DNA from: Rachicladosporium sp. CCFEE 5018
Lineage: Eukaryota > Ascomycota > Dothideomycetes > Cladosporiales > Cladosporiaceae
NCBI GenBank assembly: GCA_002077045.2
Contig: KZ111144.1
Span: 1,078,026 to 1,142,025, forward strand
Direction: 5' to 3'
DNA: 64,000 bases
Positions 53,315-63,241 of this stretch are shown in pieces (position 1 is the stretch's first letter; every line of letters begins with the position of its first letter). Below the pieces are notes generated by a model. It was not told the DNA's origin, did no database searches, and was given only the letters and a program-made list of their open reading frames with translations. Position numbers and translations under genes: made by a program.

Positions 53315-54955
53315 TCACGACTCGGTCCTTGCCTTCTCTGCGTTTCCACTGTTTGCTGCCCTTCGATCCTTCAGTGTCAGCTTGCCAACAAAAACGAGAC
53401 TGACTACCAGTCCCATTGCTGCGAGCCCAATACCCAGGTAGAGCGCTCCTCTGTACCCCTTCAACACATCCTCCGGCGTCCCACCTCCATTGTTGACGTG
53501 CACCTCCACCGTCCCAGCAAACCCAAGACAAAGACTAATACTATAATTCACGATCGTGTTGACCAGACTCGCCGCAACGCCCTGATGCTCCCGAGCCGTC
53601 ATGTTGCTCAAAATGATCGTCGCAGCCGGGAAACTCATATCCATGCCCCAACACGTAATTATACTCGTGAGAAAGATATTCTTCCAGTAGATCTGATCGA
53701 CCGGCGCGGTGGCTACCAAGACGATACCTATGAGAAAGGCGGTCATGGCACCTGTCATTGTCCAGGCGGGCCCGACAGAGTGAAGCAGCAGGCCAGAGAC
53801 AAAGGCTGCAAGAGTGCCCATAATGATCAAAGGGGAGAGGTAGGCTGCAGCTAGCAAGGGAGAGATGCCTCGGAGGACGAGGAGCTGGGACCAGAGGTAG
53901 TAAACCCAGATTCCGAAGCTGCCCCAGCCGAGGCCTATACAGGCTAGGACGAAGCCAGCGTCGCTGTTGAGTTCGCGGAAAGGCACTAGCGGATTTGGTG
54001 TTACGCGAAGCTCGATGTAGAAGAATGCTGGAAGGAGGAGAAGACCAATGACGAGGGTGACGATGCACATTGGCGAGGACCAGCCGGCTATGGGTGCTTG
54101 ATTCCAGGCGAAGTTTATGAGCACCAGGGCATTCACACCAGTGAGTGATCCGAGCGGGTCGCACAGATGGAATAGCTGAAGCCATGTCTTCGCGCGGGAG
54201 TCTATGGCGCGGGGAGGATCAGGAATGGCGAATTTGCCTATTATGGCTATCGCAACCAGAACCAGGGCTGTGGACCAGAATGCCCATGGCCACCAGGCAA
54301 GGGCGAAGATGCCTCCGAAGGCCGCGCCTACGATTGAACCTGTGGGTGCTAGCGCACCGAAGAGTGCGAAAGCCATGTTCTTGCGTTTGCCGGGCTGATA
54401 GAGGACCCCCAGCAGGGCGAGTGCGTTAGGGAGGCAGATCGAGAGGCCGATTCCTGATAGAACGCGCGCCCAGATGAAGAGGACATAGGTGCTGTAGACT
54501 GCTAGGCCAGCCACGAGCTCCCAGACTGCGAACCAGATATAGCCGATGATGAGCATGCGTTTGTAGCCGAAGACGTCACCCATACGGCCGGAAACCAGGA
54601 TGAAGGTGCCAACTGTCAGGCTGTAGCCTGCTATGAGCCAGGCGTCTATGCCGGGGTTGGTGATGCCGAAGTCGTCGGAGATGATGTGGAGGAGTGCAAG
54701 TGTCTGGCCGAGCCCGACCTGGGTCATGAACTGGGCGAGGGAGATGATGCCGATCACAACCATCTCGTGGGGTAGGGAGACAGAGTGTTCCAGTGATTTA
54801 GTATGTTGCAGATCCAGGTTCTGCTTTGGTCGTATTGAGTTCGCGCCAGAGGTAATGTCGTTGTCGTGCTCGACTGCCTCTCGTGGCTCGTAGATCGAGT
54901 CTGCCAATCTAGCCATGGCGGCGCGGTTGCTCTCAGTAAACCCCATGCTCGCCAT
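53315..54955 (-). CDS. DHA2-type MFS transporter, intact (copy C2)
   Basis: A single exon of 546 residues with about 14 hydrophobic helices. After a ~60-residue hydrophilic N-terminus come EMVVIGIISLAQFMTQVGLG, AWLIAGYSLTVGTFILVSGR, and GRMGDVFGYKRMLIIG (loop 2-3 signature). ARVLSGIGLSICLPNALALL (motif C region) and the late helices SPLIIMGTLAAFVSGLLLHS and GMDMSFPAATIILSNMTARE follow. This is the DHA2 proton-antiporter family, closest in pattern to the Atr1/Amf1 group (boron or aminotriazole export, ammonium transport); the substrate is not known. It acts in the plasma or vacuolar membrane. It lacks the 4-bp duplication that breaks copy C1, so it may be the only working copy. It diverges from MHF2. 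Confidence 0.92.
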   Translation of the reverse strand: MASMGFTESNRAAMARLADSIYEPREAVEHDNDITSGANSIRPKQNLDLQHTKSLEHSVSLPHEMVVIGIISLAQFMTQVGLGQTLALLHIISDDFGITNPGIDAWLIAGYSLTVGTFILVSGRMGDVFGYKRMLIIGYIWFAVWELVAGLAVYSTYVLFIWARVLSGIGLSICLPNALALLGVLYQPGKRKNMAFALFGALAPTGSIVGAAFGGIFALAWWPWAFWSTALVLVAIAIIGKFAIPDPPRAIDSRAKTWLQLFHLCDPLGSLTGVNALVLINFAWNQAPIAGWSSPMCIVTLVIGLLLLPAFFYIELRVTPNPLVPFRELNSDAGFVLACIGLGWGSFGIWVYYLWSQLLVLRGISPLLAAAYLSPLIIMGTLAAFVSGLLLHSVGPAWTMTGAMTAFLIGIVLVATAPVDQIYWKNIFLTSIITCWGMDMSFPAATIILSNMTAREHQGVAASLVNTIVNYSISLCLGFAGTVEVHVNNGGGTPEDVLKGYRGALYLGIGLAAMGLVVSLVFVGKLTLKDRRAANSGNAEKARTES

Positions 54956-55499
54956 CGGGGTTTGCGAGGTGGAGGGCTTTAGTCAGACGTCGTGTCGGAT
55001 TATGTCACCCAATGGGCGACCAAAGAGATATGAAGTAAAATCAAGTCAAAGACCAACCGTTTCATTCAATGCGCCTTGCCACGATTCATGCAGACGATGG
55101 AACACTGCGGGACCATTGTCCGCGAAAGTGGAGACTACTTATACCGACAAACAGCGAAGTGCGAGCGAAGAAATCGCGGAATATGCGCATTGTGATGGGT
55201 AATCTCAAGGCGATCTCCATTATCGCGCGTGATGTTTGCTTAGCAACCTGCCGCACATTATGTGCATGCTACGTGGTAGAGGTTGGATTGTTGGAAGGGC
55301 AGTCGTGAGAAGTAAAGAGGCGATGCGGTCAGGTTCCGCATCGCTGACTTGTGTGGAAGTGGCGAAACGATTCACGTGATGTCGTGTGCCTTCCGCGACA
55401 CAAAGTTGAAGGGAACTAGCGCCATAACCACTCGGCCATTTCCTGGAAATGCCGACTATGTCACCAATTTGACCCCGACAACATCTCACAAACGCCAGG
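54956..55499. promoter_or_regulatory. Shared upstream region of MFS and MHF2 (copy C2)
   Basis: 544 bases between divergent ATGs, homologous to 26645-27186, and holding both promoters. Confidence 0.5.
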
Positions 55500-56324
55500 A
55501 TGCCACCACGGAAAGAGCCCAAAGAGACGGTGACTTACAACATGGCTTCGAAGAGCAAAGCACCTGCCTTCAAGCCTCAGCGTCCCAGTCAGGTCGCACG
55601 CGTCGCGTCCCTCACCGAGTCCGAAGGTACGTCCCATGGAGTGAAGAGGACTATGAGCAAAGGCTCGAGCAAGAGTAATCTCGTTCCAGCCGGCAGTGGT
55701 ATGTTCGGCGGCGGGCGAAAGACGATGGTCGCCGGCAAGAGCAAGAAGCGAGCTGTGGTCTCGGACGATGAAAGTGACCATGACCAACCCGTCCTCAAGT
55801 CCGCAGCCGCTCCGAAGAAGACGAATACATCAGCAGCGGTGGTAGTCGAATCGGACGAATCTGGTGCATCTTCAGACCTCGCAGACGATCCTCTCAAAGT
55901 GAAGCCACGGAAAGCACTACCTGCAGCACAACGCAAAGTCACAGCGGCTCCTCGCCGAGAGCCTTCGCCCATGGACGTAGACTCTTCCCCAGCTACACTA
56001 CACGGCATAGATCCCGAGTCCGACGCTGAGCTGCGAACAGCCGATCTGGCCCTCTCACAATCCGGTCCCATTCCCTCAATACCACGCCCACTGCTGCTCC
56101 GTCTCATGCATGAGCACTTCGCCTCCAAGTCCACACAGATCGACAAGCATGCTATAGCAGTACTTGAGAAGTACTTCGAGCTCTTTTTGCGGGAGACGAT
56201 CGCTAGAGCTGCTTTGGCAAAGAAGGAAGATGTGGAGCTCGGCAAGGCGAGTCAAAGTGAGGAGAAGTGGCTGGAGAAGGGGGATCTGGAGAAGGTGGTT
56301 GCTGGCATCGTGATGGACTTTTGA
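55500..56324 (+). CDS. MHF2: MHF2 / CENP-X histone-fold protein with long leader (copy C2)
   Basis: A single exon of 274 residues, one more than copy C1 (KKEDVELGK for KKDFELGK). The histone-fold half is nearly unchanged (LLLRLMHEHFASKSTQIDKH, then WLEKGDLEKVVAGIVMDF). The disordered leader has changed much more, for example KRTMSKGSSKSNLVPAGSG against KRTASNGSSKIALAPAGNG. That contrast fits constraint on the DNA-binding fold and little on the leader. Confidence 0.85.
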   Translation: MPPRKEPKETVTYNMASKSKAPAFKPQRPSQVARVASLTESEGTSHGVKRTMSKGSSKSNLVPAGSGMFGGGRKTMVAGKSKKRAVVSDDESDHDQPVLKSAAAPKKTNTSAAVVVESDESGASSDLADDPLKVKPRKALPAAQRKVTAAPRREPSPMDVDSSPATLHGIDPESDAELRTADLALSQSGPIPSIPRPLLLRLMHEHFASKSTQIDKHAIAVLEKYFELFLRETIARAALAKKEDVELGKASQSEEKWLEKGDLEKVVAGIVMDF

Positions 56325-56636
56325 GGGACCTGTGAAGACTTTCACGCTAGGCTTCTTCAGCATCACCAAAGAATGGCAACAGCTGTTTTTTCAATGGATC
56401 GACATATTACTGAGTAGCACAGCCTCCTCGCTTGCAGAACGAGGCTGTGCTGGAGATAGCTACCGGTGCATCGTCGTAGATTCGAGACTTGCCCAAGCTC
56501 GAGATGTATTCAACCACAGCTATTCGTTTGCTCAAGACTGAGTGTTGGCGGCCACGTAACATTGCGATTGAACACGAAACATCTTAGGCGGCGACTTCGT
56601 CATGGCTTTTCAGCCGCATCTGTGTCTGACACAGAT
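56325..56636. other. Intergenic between MHF2 and HET pseudogene (copy C2)
   Basis: 312 bases with no recognised feature. Weakly similar to 28009-28358. Confidence 0.4.
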
Positions 56637-57689
56637 ATGGCAGCTTTGACCGAGAGTTAGATTAGGCTACTCCGCTTCTACAATACGTCCGACGAGGATG
56701 CAATTCGACTCGATGCTCGTACGTACAACCGAGCAGAAGCGCCTACATACACTGCGCTATCGTATGGATGGGGTTTGCCCACAAGTCCTGGCGCCATCGT
56801 AGTCAATGGTGAATCTCGCAGCGTGCGCCGCAACTTGTACAACGCGTTGGCTTACCTCCCGGATCACATCGCTGGCCCTGTCTGGGTGGATGCCCTCTGC
56901 ATCGATCAGGAAAACGCACATGAGCGCAACCATCAAGTACGCGCTATGGCCGAGATCTACGGCAGCGCTAGTGTTGCAATTGCCTGGCTTGGCCTCATGG
57001 CCGATGTCATCCGCCCATGCTTCGCGGCAACTGGACTCGAGAGCCTTGCTGTAGTGCGAGCTGCTCGAGACGCCCTTGTACGCAGGAGGTATTGGACGCG
57101 TCTTTGGGCGTACCAGGAATTGATAATAGCCAGACAAACCAGGATCGTGTGCGGATATGGCTCCATAACATATACGGACTTGGAGACTCTTCTGTGGAGT
57201 GTAGATGGAGATTACGACACTCACCGTATCTGCTACGCCATTTCACGAGGTCCCACTTATGACCTTTGCCAAGTCCTTGCGCAGTTCAGCAATTGTGATT
57301 GTGCCGACGAAAGGGACAGGATCTTTGCCGTTGTAAACATCGTCAAACCAGACGAGCGAACGGACCTACTTCAGATCCTCCCCGAGTACTCTACGGCCGT
57401 GAATCAGCTAGTCGAGAAAGCTCGCGAACACGTACGCGATATCAACACACGTGGCGACGTAAGTAAGGAGCTTGTGGAAACTGCATTATTAGTGCTTGCG
57501 CAGATGTACACTGCACCGCCTCATCAACGCCATCAGCTGGCCTCACGTGCTACGCGCGGCCCAGGAGACTTGGACATTACTCGCCGAGACGTGCTGGTGC
57601 AGCAAAGCCGCAACATCGAACCAGCCGTCAATCGAAGGTACGCGCCAATGCGATCTCCCTTGCCATGGCCGCGCAATCCGGAACGGTGA
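56637..57689 (+). pseudogene. HET-domain gene, decayed copy (C2)
   Basis: The copy of the HET gene at 28359. From the shared start MAALTES the next codon is TAG (56658-56660) where copy C1 has CAG, so the protein would stop after seven residues. The frame then runs on intact through IRLLRFYNTSDEDAIRLDAR, PTYTALSYGWGLPTSPG, VWVDALCIDQENAHERNHQ and YWTRLWAYQELIIARQTRI. After LLVLAQMYTAP, about 320 bases present in C1 (roughly 29240-29560) are missing, and the frame ends early at PLPWPRNPER. An internal Met (56775) could give a ~304-residue product lacking the first HET strands. I judge it a pseudogene. Confidence 0.82.
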
Positions 57690-58265
57690 TAGTGGCGATC
57701 GTGAGACCCTGACGCCCGCCGTCAAAGCATATGGAATATTTCGAAGGGATCCACAAGCAAACAAGCGCCTGAATTAGCGTAGTGTGTAGCGCTATGCCCT
57801 TGTCTGCTGTTCTCGAGCGCAGCACCATTCATAAGACAGGCTGCATTGTATCTTGGTAACAGAGCATTGGAAACATCGCCCTCATGTGCAGCCAGCCGTC
57901 TTCGTGTGGGGTCTGGCCCGTGAGAACGAGGATTCCGTGTGCTGTCTGGCGAGCACTGACGAGATACGCTGCTGCACATGGTAGAAGTTGCTGTCAGAGC
58001 GCATTGGAGAGCTCTGTAGGTGCATGCCAATCGTCATATAACGTCTGCGTAAAAGTAGGTGAAGATGGCTGTGCGCGTGAGTCTGGGAATCTAGTGGCAA
58101 TGTTCCAAGTCCCCAAACGAGGTATCGGATCTGTAATCTATAGCCATGCCTCGAATTTGACTCTGGATAGACAAGCCCAACACTTGGTCTTGCCTCCAGC
58201 CATGCTCAGAATGGATTCGCCGCCGACCCTGCCCAGCCTCCAACTACAAGACGCAAAAGATACCT
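57690..58265. other. Junction between block C2 and inverted block A'
   Basis: 576 bases without a gene. From the right, similarity to the VWA 3' flank (near 9300-9400) continues to about 58100 (GACCAAGTGTTGGGCTTG in both) and then fades. From the left, HET-related sequence ends at about 57690. The rearrangement breakpoint therefore lies in about 57.7-58.1 kb. No repeat or N gap marks it. Confidence 0.6.
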
Positions 58266-59337
58266 CTAGAAGTAGCCATTGTTCGTCGACCGATGCAACT
58301 CCTTACTCTTCCTGTCCAATCTCCTTGTCACAGCCCCAAGCACGACTTTGAGAATCCCATCTCCCGTCAACGTCGCACCCTCCGCGCCCCGAAACGGCAC
58401 AGTGTCAACCATGTCCCTCAACTCGCCCTCGCCCGCAATCTCCGCCAGCTCATCATCCAGCATCTTCAAGTGTTTGCTCGCCTCGGCGTCCCTACCAACC
58501 TGGAAGAACTGCACTCCGACTTGCCACGCCGGAGCGTCAAGCTTGTCGAGCTTCTTCGCGGCGGAGATGAGCGGGCTTTCGACGTCGTCGCTAGGCTCGC
58601 CGTCGGTGATGCAGATTATATTGATGGGTTTTGTGGTTTCTGGAGCGGCTTCGAAGCGGCGGATGTAGGGTTTCAAGATGCCGTTCAGCTTTTGGCCCGT
58701 GGGTGTGCCGCCTCCTGGTCGCACGGTGGAGAAGACCTCGTGAACTGTTGAGGCAGACGTGACGTTGTGGGCGAAGCTAGAATCGGGGTGGTTGAGGAAG
58801 TAGATGTCTATTCCGTCTTTGTCGTGCTGGGTGCAGATTGGAGTGATGGTTTGAAGGGCGCGGGAGGTTTCGGCCCAACGCGAGCCGGCCATGGATCCGG
58901 AATCATCTATGAGGAAGATTGTGTCGAATGTTGAGAGGAATGTGTAGGCTGAGTCTGCTTCAGGGGCTTGGCTGGTGGTACTTGATAGGATTGGTGCCGT
59001 TGTTGTGATCGCAGAAGGGGCGGCCGAATAAGCTGGTGGCGCATCGCGAGTATCTGGATCGCGGAAGGCGTTTGTCGTGCCGGCTGCTATGTAGTTATTA
59101 GTCGATGCGCTATCTACAGTTTCATCAAGATCACTCACCTGGTCGGCGTGTCGCGGGCATGCTCTGCCGTTGCGGATGATCCGATGCATTTGCAGCAGCC
59201 TCCTTGCCACTCCTCTTCGTCGATAATTTGCTCTTTAAACTGCCAAACATACTGCCTCTGTTTGCCTGTCCTGCTGGGAATTCTTCTGATCGTCCGTGGA
59301 TCGCCTCAAATAGTCTCGTGGGTGCGGAAACTGACAT
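58266..59337 (-). CDS. VWA-domain protein (copy A')
   Basis: Two exons on the minus strand (59139-59337 and 58266-59083) give 338 residues. The MIDAS motif FLIDDSGSMAGSRW, the RPGGGTPTG loop and IICITDGEPSD are unchanged from copy A. The intron is 55 nt, with GACTAATAAC as a clear branch sequence and acceptor CAG at 59084. The protein ends RKSKELHRSTNNGYF, seven residues beyond copy A because its stop codon is displaced. The orientation is opposite to copy A. Confidence 0.85.
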
Positions 59338-59921
59338 GCCTACGTGTGGATGGCAAACGTGGCAAGAGCACGTGAGATCAACAAACTCCAGGGCTGTGCT
59401 GGATAGAGCGGATGTAGTGAAGACTTGGAAGACCAGTGAAGGAGAAGGTGACTGTAATGACTACCTTGGTATTTGTTGCGGTCTGTCGCATTACATGTTA
59501 TACCTTTCGTTGACGCTGCGACTACGAGAGCACTACCGTGGTCGCCTAGGGAGGCAGTGCAGCAAGCCTGATACTTGTGACTATGCTCCGGCTTACCCAT
59601 CGGGCAGTGTATCAAATCAGTCTAATAGTGATGTTGGTGTAGATACAGTGCGGTCACGTTCCTCGCGATCACAGCCCACTTGGCGAAGCATCGGGTGGCG
59701 TCGACCTTGTGGTACACAAAACGGGCTGTGCAGGTCATTGCGGCTATTCGCGGCTATTGAGCCATTCAGCGACAATGACCTCCACCTCGCGTGCCTTGCA
59801 TGTCTAACATGCGCCCTCAACACGTAGAACGCCCGTCTCGGCCATACATATGGGCAGCCGTCCCTAAGGCGGACATTTTGGCAATGCCTGCTTGCTTGGT
59901 TCCCTCTCTTCACCATGAAGA
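59338..59921. other. Intergenic between VWA and PPR genes (copy A')
   Basis: 584 bases, the counterpart of 7612-8194 in reverse. No gene recognised. Confidence 0.5.
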
Positions 59922-62894
59922 TCACACAGCCTCCACAGCTTTCCTCCAGGAGCTCGTCCCGGTCGAGATCCTGACATCCCTTGCACTCCTCACACCTTCC
60001 CCGCTCAAGACCCCCGTGCCAATTACGAACTCCCAGAACTCATTCTGCCCCATCACGCCCCTCGCCCCATACCTCAACAGCCCCTTGTTGCTCCTCAGGT
60101 CCGACACCAACACGCCCAGCCTTGCCCACTCTTCCCGATCTGCCAGGGCTCTCGCAATGGATTCCAATGCCCGCCAGCCAGGTCGCTTACCCTCTTTACC
60201 CATCCTCTCGAGGAAGTGCATTGACGATGCAATGCCGAGAGTACGATGATGCTTGGCGTAAGCTTCGATCATGCGGTCGTAGAAGATGCCGTCCACTGGC
60301 GCGCCGTGACCTGCATTCGCTCGCTTAATGCGCTGCCACAGTGCATCTACGGCAGCAAAGTCTGGAGGGGAGCGGGAGAAGTAGAATGACATCAGGATCG
60401 TGTAGATGTGCGTACTTGGCTGTAGCCCATGACTAGCCATGTGCTCGAGTAACATGCGCGCTGCGTCGGCGTTCGAGTGGTGTTTGAGCATCGAGTCGAT
60501 AGCTAGGGCGTAGGCTTTTATGTCTAGTCGGGCATTGTTGAATGAGGATTCAATCTGTGTGATGAGACCGCTGAGCTTGGCTGTCTGATCGGCGCGGGAT
60601 AGATTGTTGAAGAAGCCTGATTGGAAGATCGCAGTCAGAATCACGGTGTAAGTCGTGCTATCGGGCGATATGTTGCGAGCTTGCATGCGCTCTAGGATAG
60701 CTAGGCCTTCAGCGAATTGACCATGGCGCATCGCAACGTTCAGCAGCGCATTGAACGAGGTCGTATCGGGCTCGAGTCCGAACGATTTGCCCCATGCGAG
60801 GGCCTGAGGGATCTTACTATCGTCTTTGCCGGCTAAAGCTGAGATGACCGAGTTCATGATCACTAGATTTGGCCGTGCGACACCATTGACGTCGTCTGGG
60901 TACTTTGCGATGTCGACGGGAGACGCGTTGGCGGTCCTGCGTTTGATCGGACTCTGCTCTTTCGGTTGCACAGCTTGGACAGCGGTAATCCACTCATTGC
61001 CCATGTCAGCGAGTGCAGTCAGAGCTTCTCTGATGCGGTTGGCCTTGATGAGGCCGAACAGTCGTACGCTCCACGCATGCTGGTCTGGCTGGATGCCTTG
61101 ACCTCGCATTCGGTTCCAGAATTGTTCGAGCATGTCTGCATCATTAGCTCGACCACAGCCGCGCATCATCACAGTCCAAGTGCGTACAGTGGGCTGCAAG
61201 TCAGCAGCAACAACCGCATTCCAAGTTTGAATGGCAAGTGCTGGCTGCCTCATCGACACGAAAGCTTGCATGAAGTGTTCGTAAAGATACAGCGGGAGAG
61301 AAGACGTTCCGACGTTCTCGGCATTGAATGCCTGGACCTCTTTCCAACACAACTGCACCTGCGCCAGATTTGCGGACTCAATAGCTCGTCCGAGTCGCTT
61401 AGTCCATGTGTCGACTTTCATGTGCACATCCGGAGACATGCTGTAAGCGTCGAGGACACTGAACCCGGCATCCCTGAGTGCGTCCAGTTTCATAGCAGGA
61501 GCGACGTCGGCATTCTCATCTTCAATCTCAACCAGGTCAGCGTTCGGCGTAGGGACAGTATTGATCGTCTTGTCAAGCGCGGCCATGTTATTGTTGATGT
61601 CAGGCTCGCGTGAGGCTGGCGCTGGTGGCATGTTGACCCGATCGCGGTCGAGCCTTCGTGGTGGCAAGTCGCGCAACTCTAGCTTGCTGAAGAGCGTCTC
61701 GTACGCTGCAAGATGAGGATCTGCGCTCCTGTCTAGCCGATGCAAGAACCTGCTTGATATTGTCGGTTTCGGGACGTGACTATAGATGCCTTCGAAGAAA
61801 GCCAACAACGGCTTGTAATTAGCGCTCTGCTCGGGATCGGCGCTACTCTGGTGATCACGAAGTAATTGCAGCGTAAGTAGGAAACCCTCCTGATAATCAA
61901 CCTGTCGACCATCTGGCATCACGGGAAGGATACTTGCCAGCACGTCTGCCAGATGAACGCGCATCGCTCGCTCGTCTGACACAACGTTCTCTAGCGGAGG
62001 CAAAAACGCCCAACTCATATTACTCCAGTCTGTGTTCACCGCCGAGTCCCCAGGTATGCTCCTCGCGCGCTGTAGTGACAGACTGCCAGACAGTACTGCA
62101 TGCCAGAGGCGAGATATCTGTTCCATGACTTCATGGCTTTGTTGCGCAAACATAGCCTCATTTGCCTCTGCCTGTATTGCAAGCACTCTTCGGCAGAATC
62201 GTGGGATGACAGCCGAGACAATTTGGTTCGTGGCAGCGCCCATGAGCAATGCGCATTTCAATAGATCTGCTGGCGCTGGTAGCTCCATTCTCTCATAACT
62301 GGTCTGTCCTTCTGCTTGCGGACCGAAAACACGTGCTATGTATGCAACTTGTGCGATGCTCGTCATTTTCCGCATCGGTCCCACGATCTGACTACCGCGC
62401 ATGATGCTTGACCGCTCTTCTGGAGCCAGAGATCTCAGCAGATATTGCATGACAGCCCAGGCTTTCTCCATATCGTCCTTCCGGAGTGCATCAAGTAGCG
62501 GCCGCAACTGCTCGCTCATGTATGGTGTTGGGTATTGTCTCCGCGGGTCATTACCACTGTGACTCCTCTCCCGCTGCTGTCGACGCCGCACTAGTTGTAC
62601 CGGCTCTGCTCCTTGAAGGTGCTCCATCAGCATTTGTGGACTCATCCGCTGGCCAGAGTACCGCCCTCTCGGAGCGTCCGTGATATAACGCGCCTCCACG
62701 GGCTGCGAGCGCGCTGCATGGTGTCCACCTTCCACACTATCGTCGAATAGCGCTCTCGTCGCGTGCGGAGAGTAGCCACGCGAGCTCTGCCAGGTTGTTG
62801 GCTTCTGAGCAGCAAGTCTGGGACGATGACTCGGCTTGCGTAGAACGCTTACAGCTCTCGCTCGACAACCTGAGCAGACCCATGCTTGCGACAT
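59922..62894 (-). CDS. Mitochondrial PPR protein (copy A')
   Basis: An intronless gene of 990 residues from the shared MSQAWVCSGCRARAVSVLRK start, the same length as copy A. PPR helices are retained (QTWNAVVAADLQPTVRTWTV, WNRMRGQGIQPDQHAWSVRL, HGLQPSTHIYTILMSFYF). Substitutions concentrate in the N-terminal half and in linkers such as DINNNMAALDKTINTVP against DVDSNMASVKKTVRTVP. The frame is open upstream to 63011 as well. Both copies appear intact, so both may serve mitochondrial RNA. Confidence 0.87.
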   Translation of the reverse strand: MSQAWVCSGCRARAVSVLRKPSHRPRLAAQKPTTWQSSRGYSPHATRALFDDSVEGGHHAARSQPVEARYITDAPRGRYSGQRMSPQMLMEHLQGAEPVQLVRRRQQRERSHSGNDPRRQYPTPYMSEQLRPLLDALRKDDMEKAWAVMQYLLRSLAPEERSSIMRGSQIVGPMRKMTSIAQVAYIARVFGPQAEGQTSYERMELPAPADLLKCALLMGAATNQIVSAVIPRFCRRVLAIQAEANEAMFAQQSHEVMEQISRLWHAVLSGSLSLQRARSIPGDSAVNTDWSNMSWAFLPPLENVVSDERAMRVHLADVLASILPVMPDGRQVDYQEGFLLTLQLLRDHQSSADPEQSANYKPLLAFFEGIYSHVPKPTISSRFLHRLDRSADPHLAAYETLFSKLELRDLPPRRLDRDRVNMPPAPASREPDINNNMAALDKTINTVPTPNADLVEIEDENADVAPAMKLDALRDAGFSVLDAYSMSPDVHMKVDTWTKRLGRAIESANLAQVQLCWKEVQAFNAENVGTSSLPLYLYEHFMQAFVSMRQPALAIQTWNAVVAADLQPTVRTWTVMMRGCGRANDADMLEQFWNRMRGQGIQPDQHAWSVRLFGLIKANRIREALTALADMGNEWITAVQAVQPKEQSPIKRRTANASPVDIAKYPDDVNGVARPNLVIMNSVISALAGKDDSKIPQALAWGKSFGLEPDTTSFNALLNVAMRHGQFAEGLAILERMQARNISPDSTTYTVILTAIFQSGFFNNLSRADQTAKLSGLITQIESSFNNARLDIKAYALAIDSMLKHHSNADAARMLLEHMASHGLQPSTHIYTILMSFYFSRSPPDFAAVDALWQRIKRANAGHGAPVDGIFYDRMIEAYAKHHRTLGIASSMHFLERMGKEGKRPGWRALESIARALADREEWARLGVLVSDLRSNKGLLRYGARGVMGQNEFWEFVIGTGVLSGEGVRSARDVRISTGTSSWRKAVEAV

Positions 62895-63241
62895 GTACTG
62901 CTTCGCTGCAGAAGCTGCACTCGAGAAGCACGTTGCAAATCTGTTGCGTGCTTGAGGTGAATTACAGTATCTCCCTATGCCTGGAGCTCGAGCTTGCATC
63001 TGATTCGGCACGTCTTTCCTCCTGTGCCGAGCGGCGGAGTTGCCTTATATGGACGGACCGACTCCCACGTGGCACGCGGACTGCGAATGTCAAAGGCCCA
63101 ATGACTGTTTGGCCTTGAAGCAAACGTAAAGCAGTTCTACCATAGGTCTTCGTTTGTGTCCATCTTCCGTCCCTTACGCGATGATACCGACGTGAGCACG
63201 CCTCTCGACAGAGGCCAAGCGATACTTTTCCCGTTCGAAGC
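62895..63241. promoter_or_regulatory. Bidirectional promoter, PPR / phosphatase (copy A')
   Basis: 347 bases, identical in length to 4292-4638, with the CACGTG box at 63066-63071. Confidence 0.6.
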
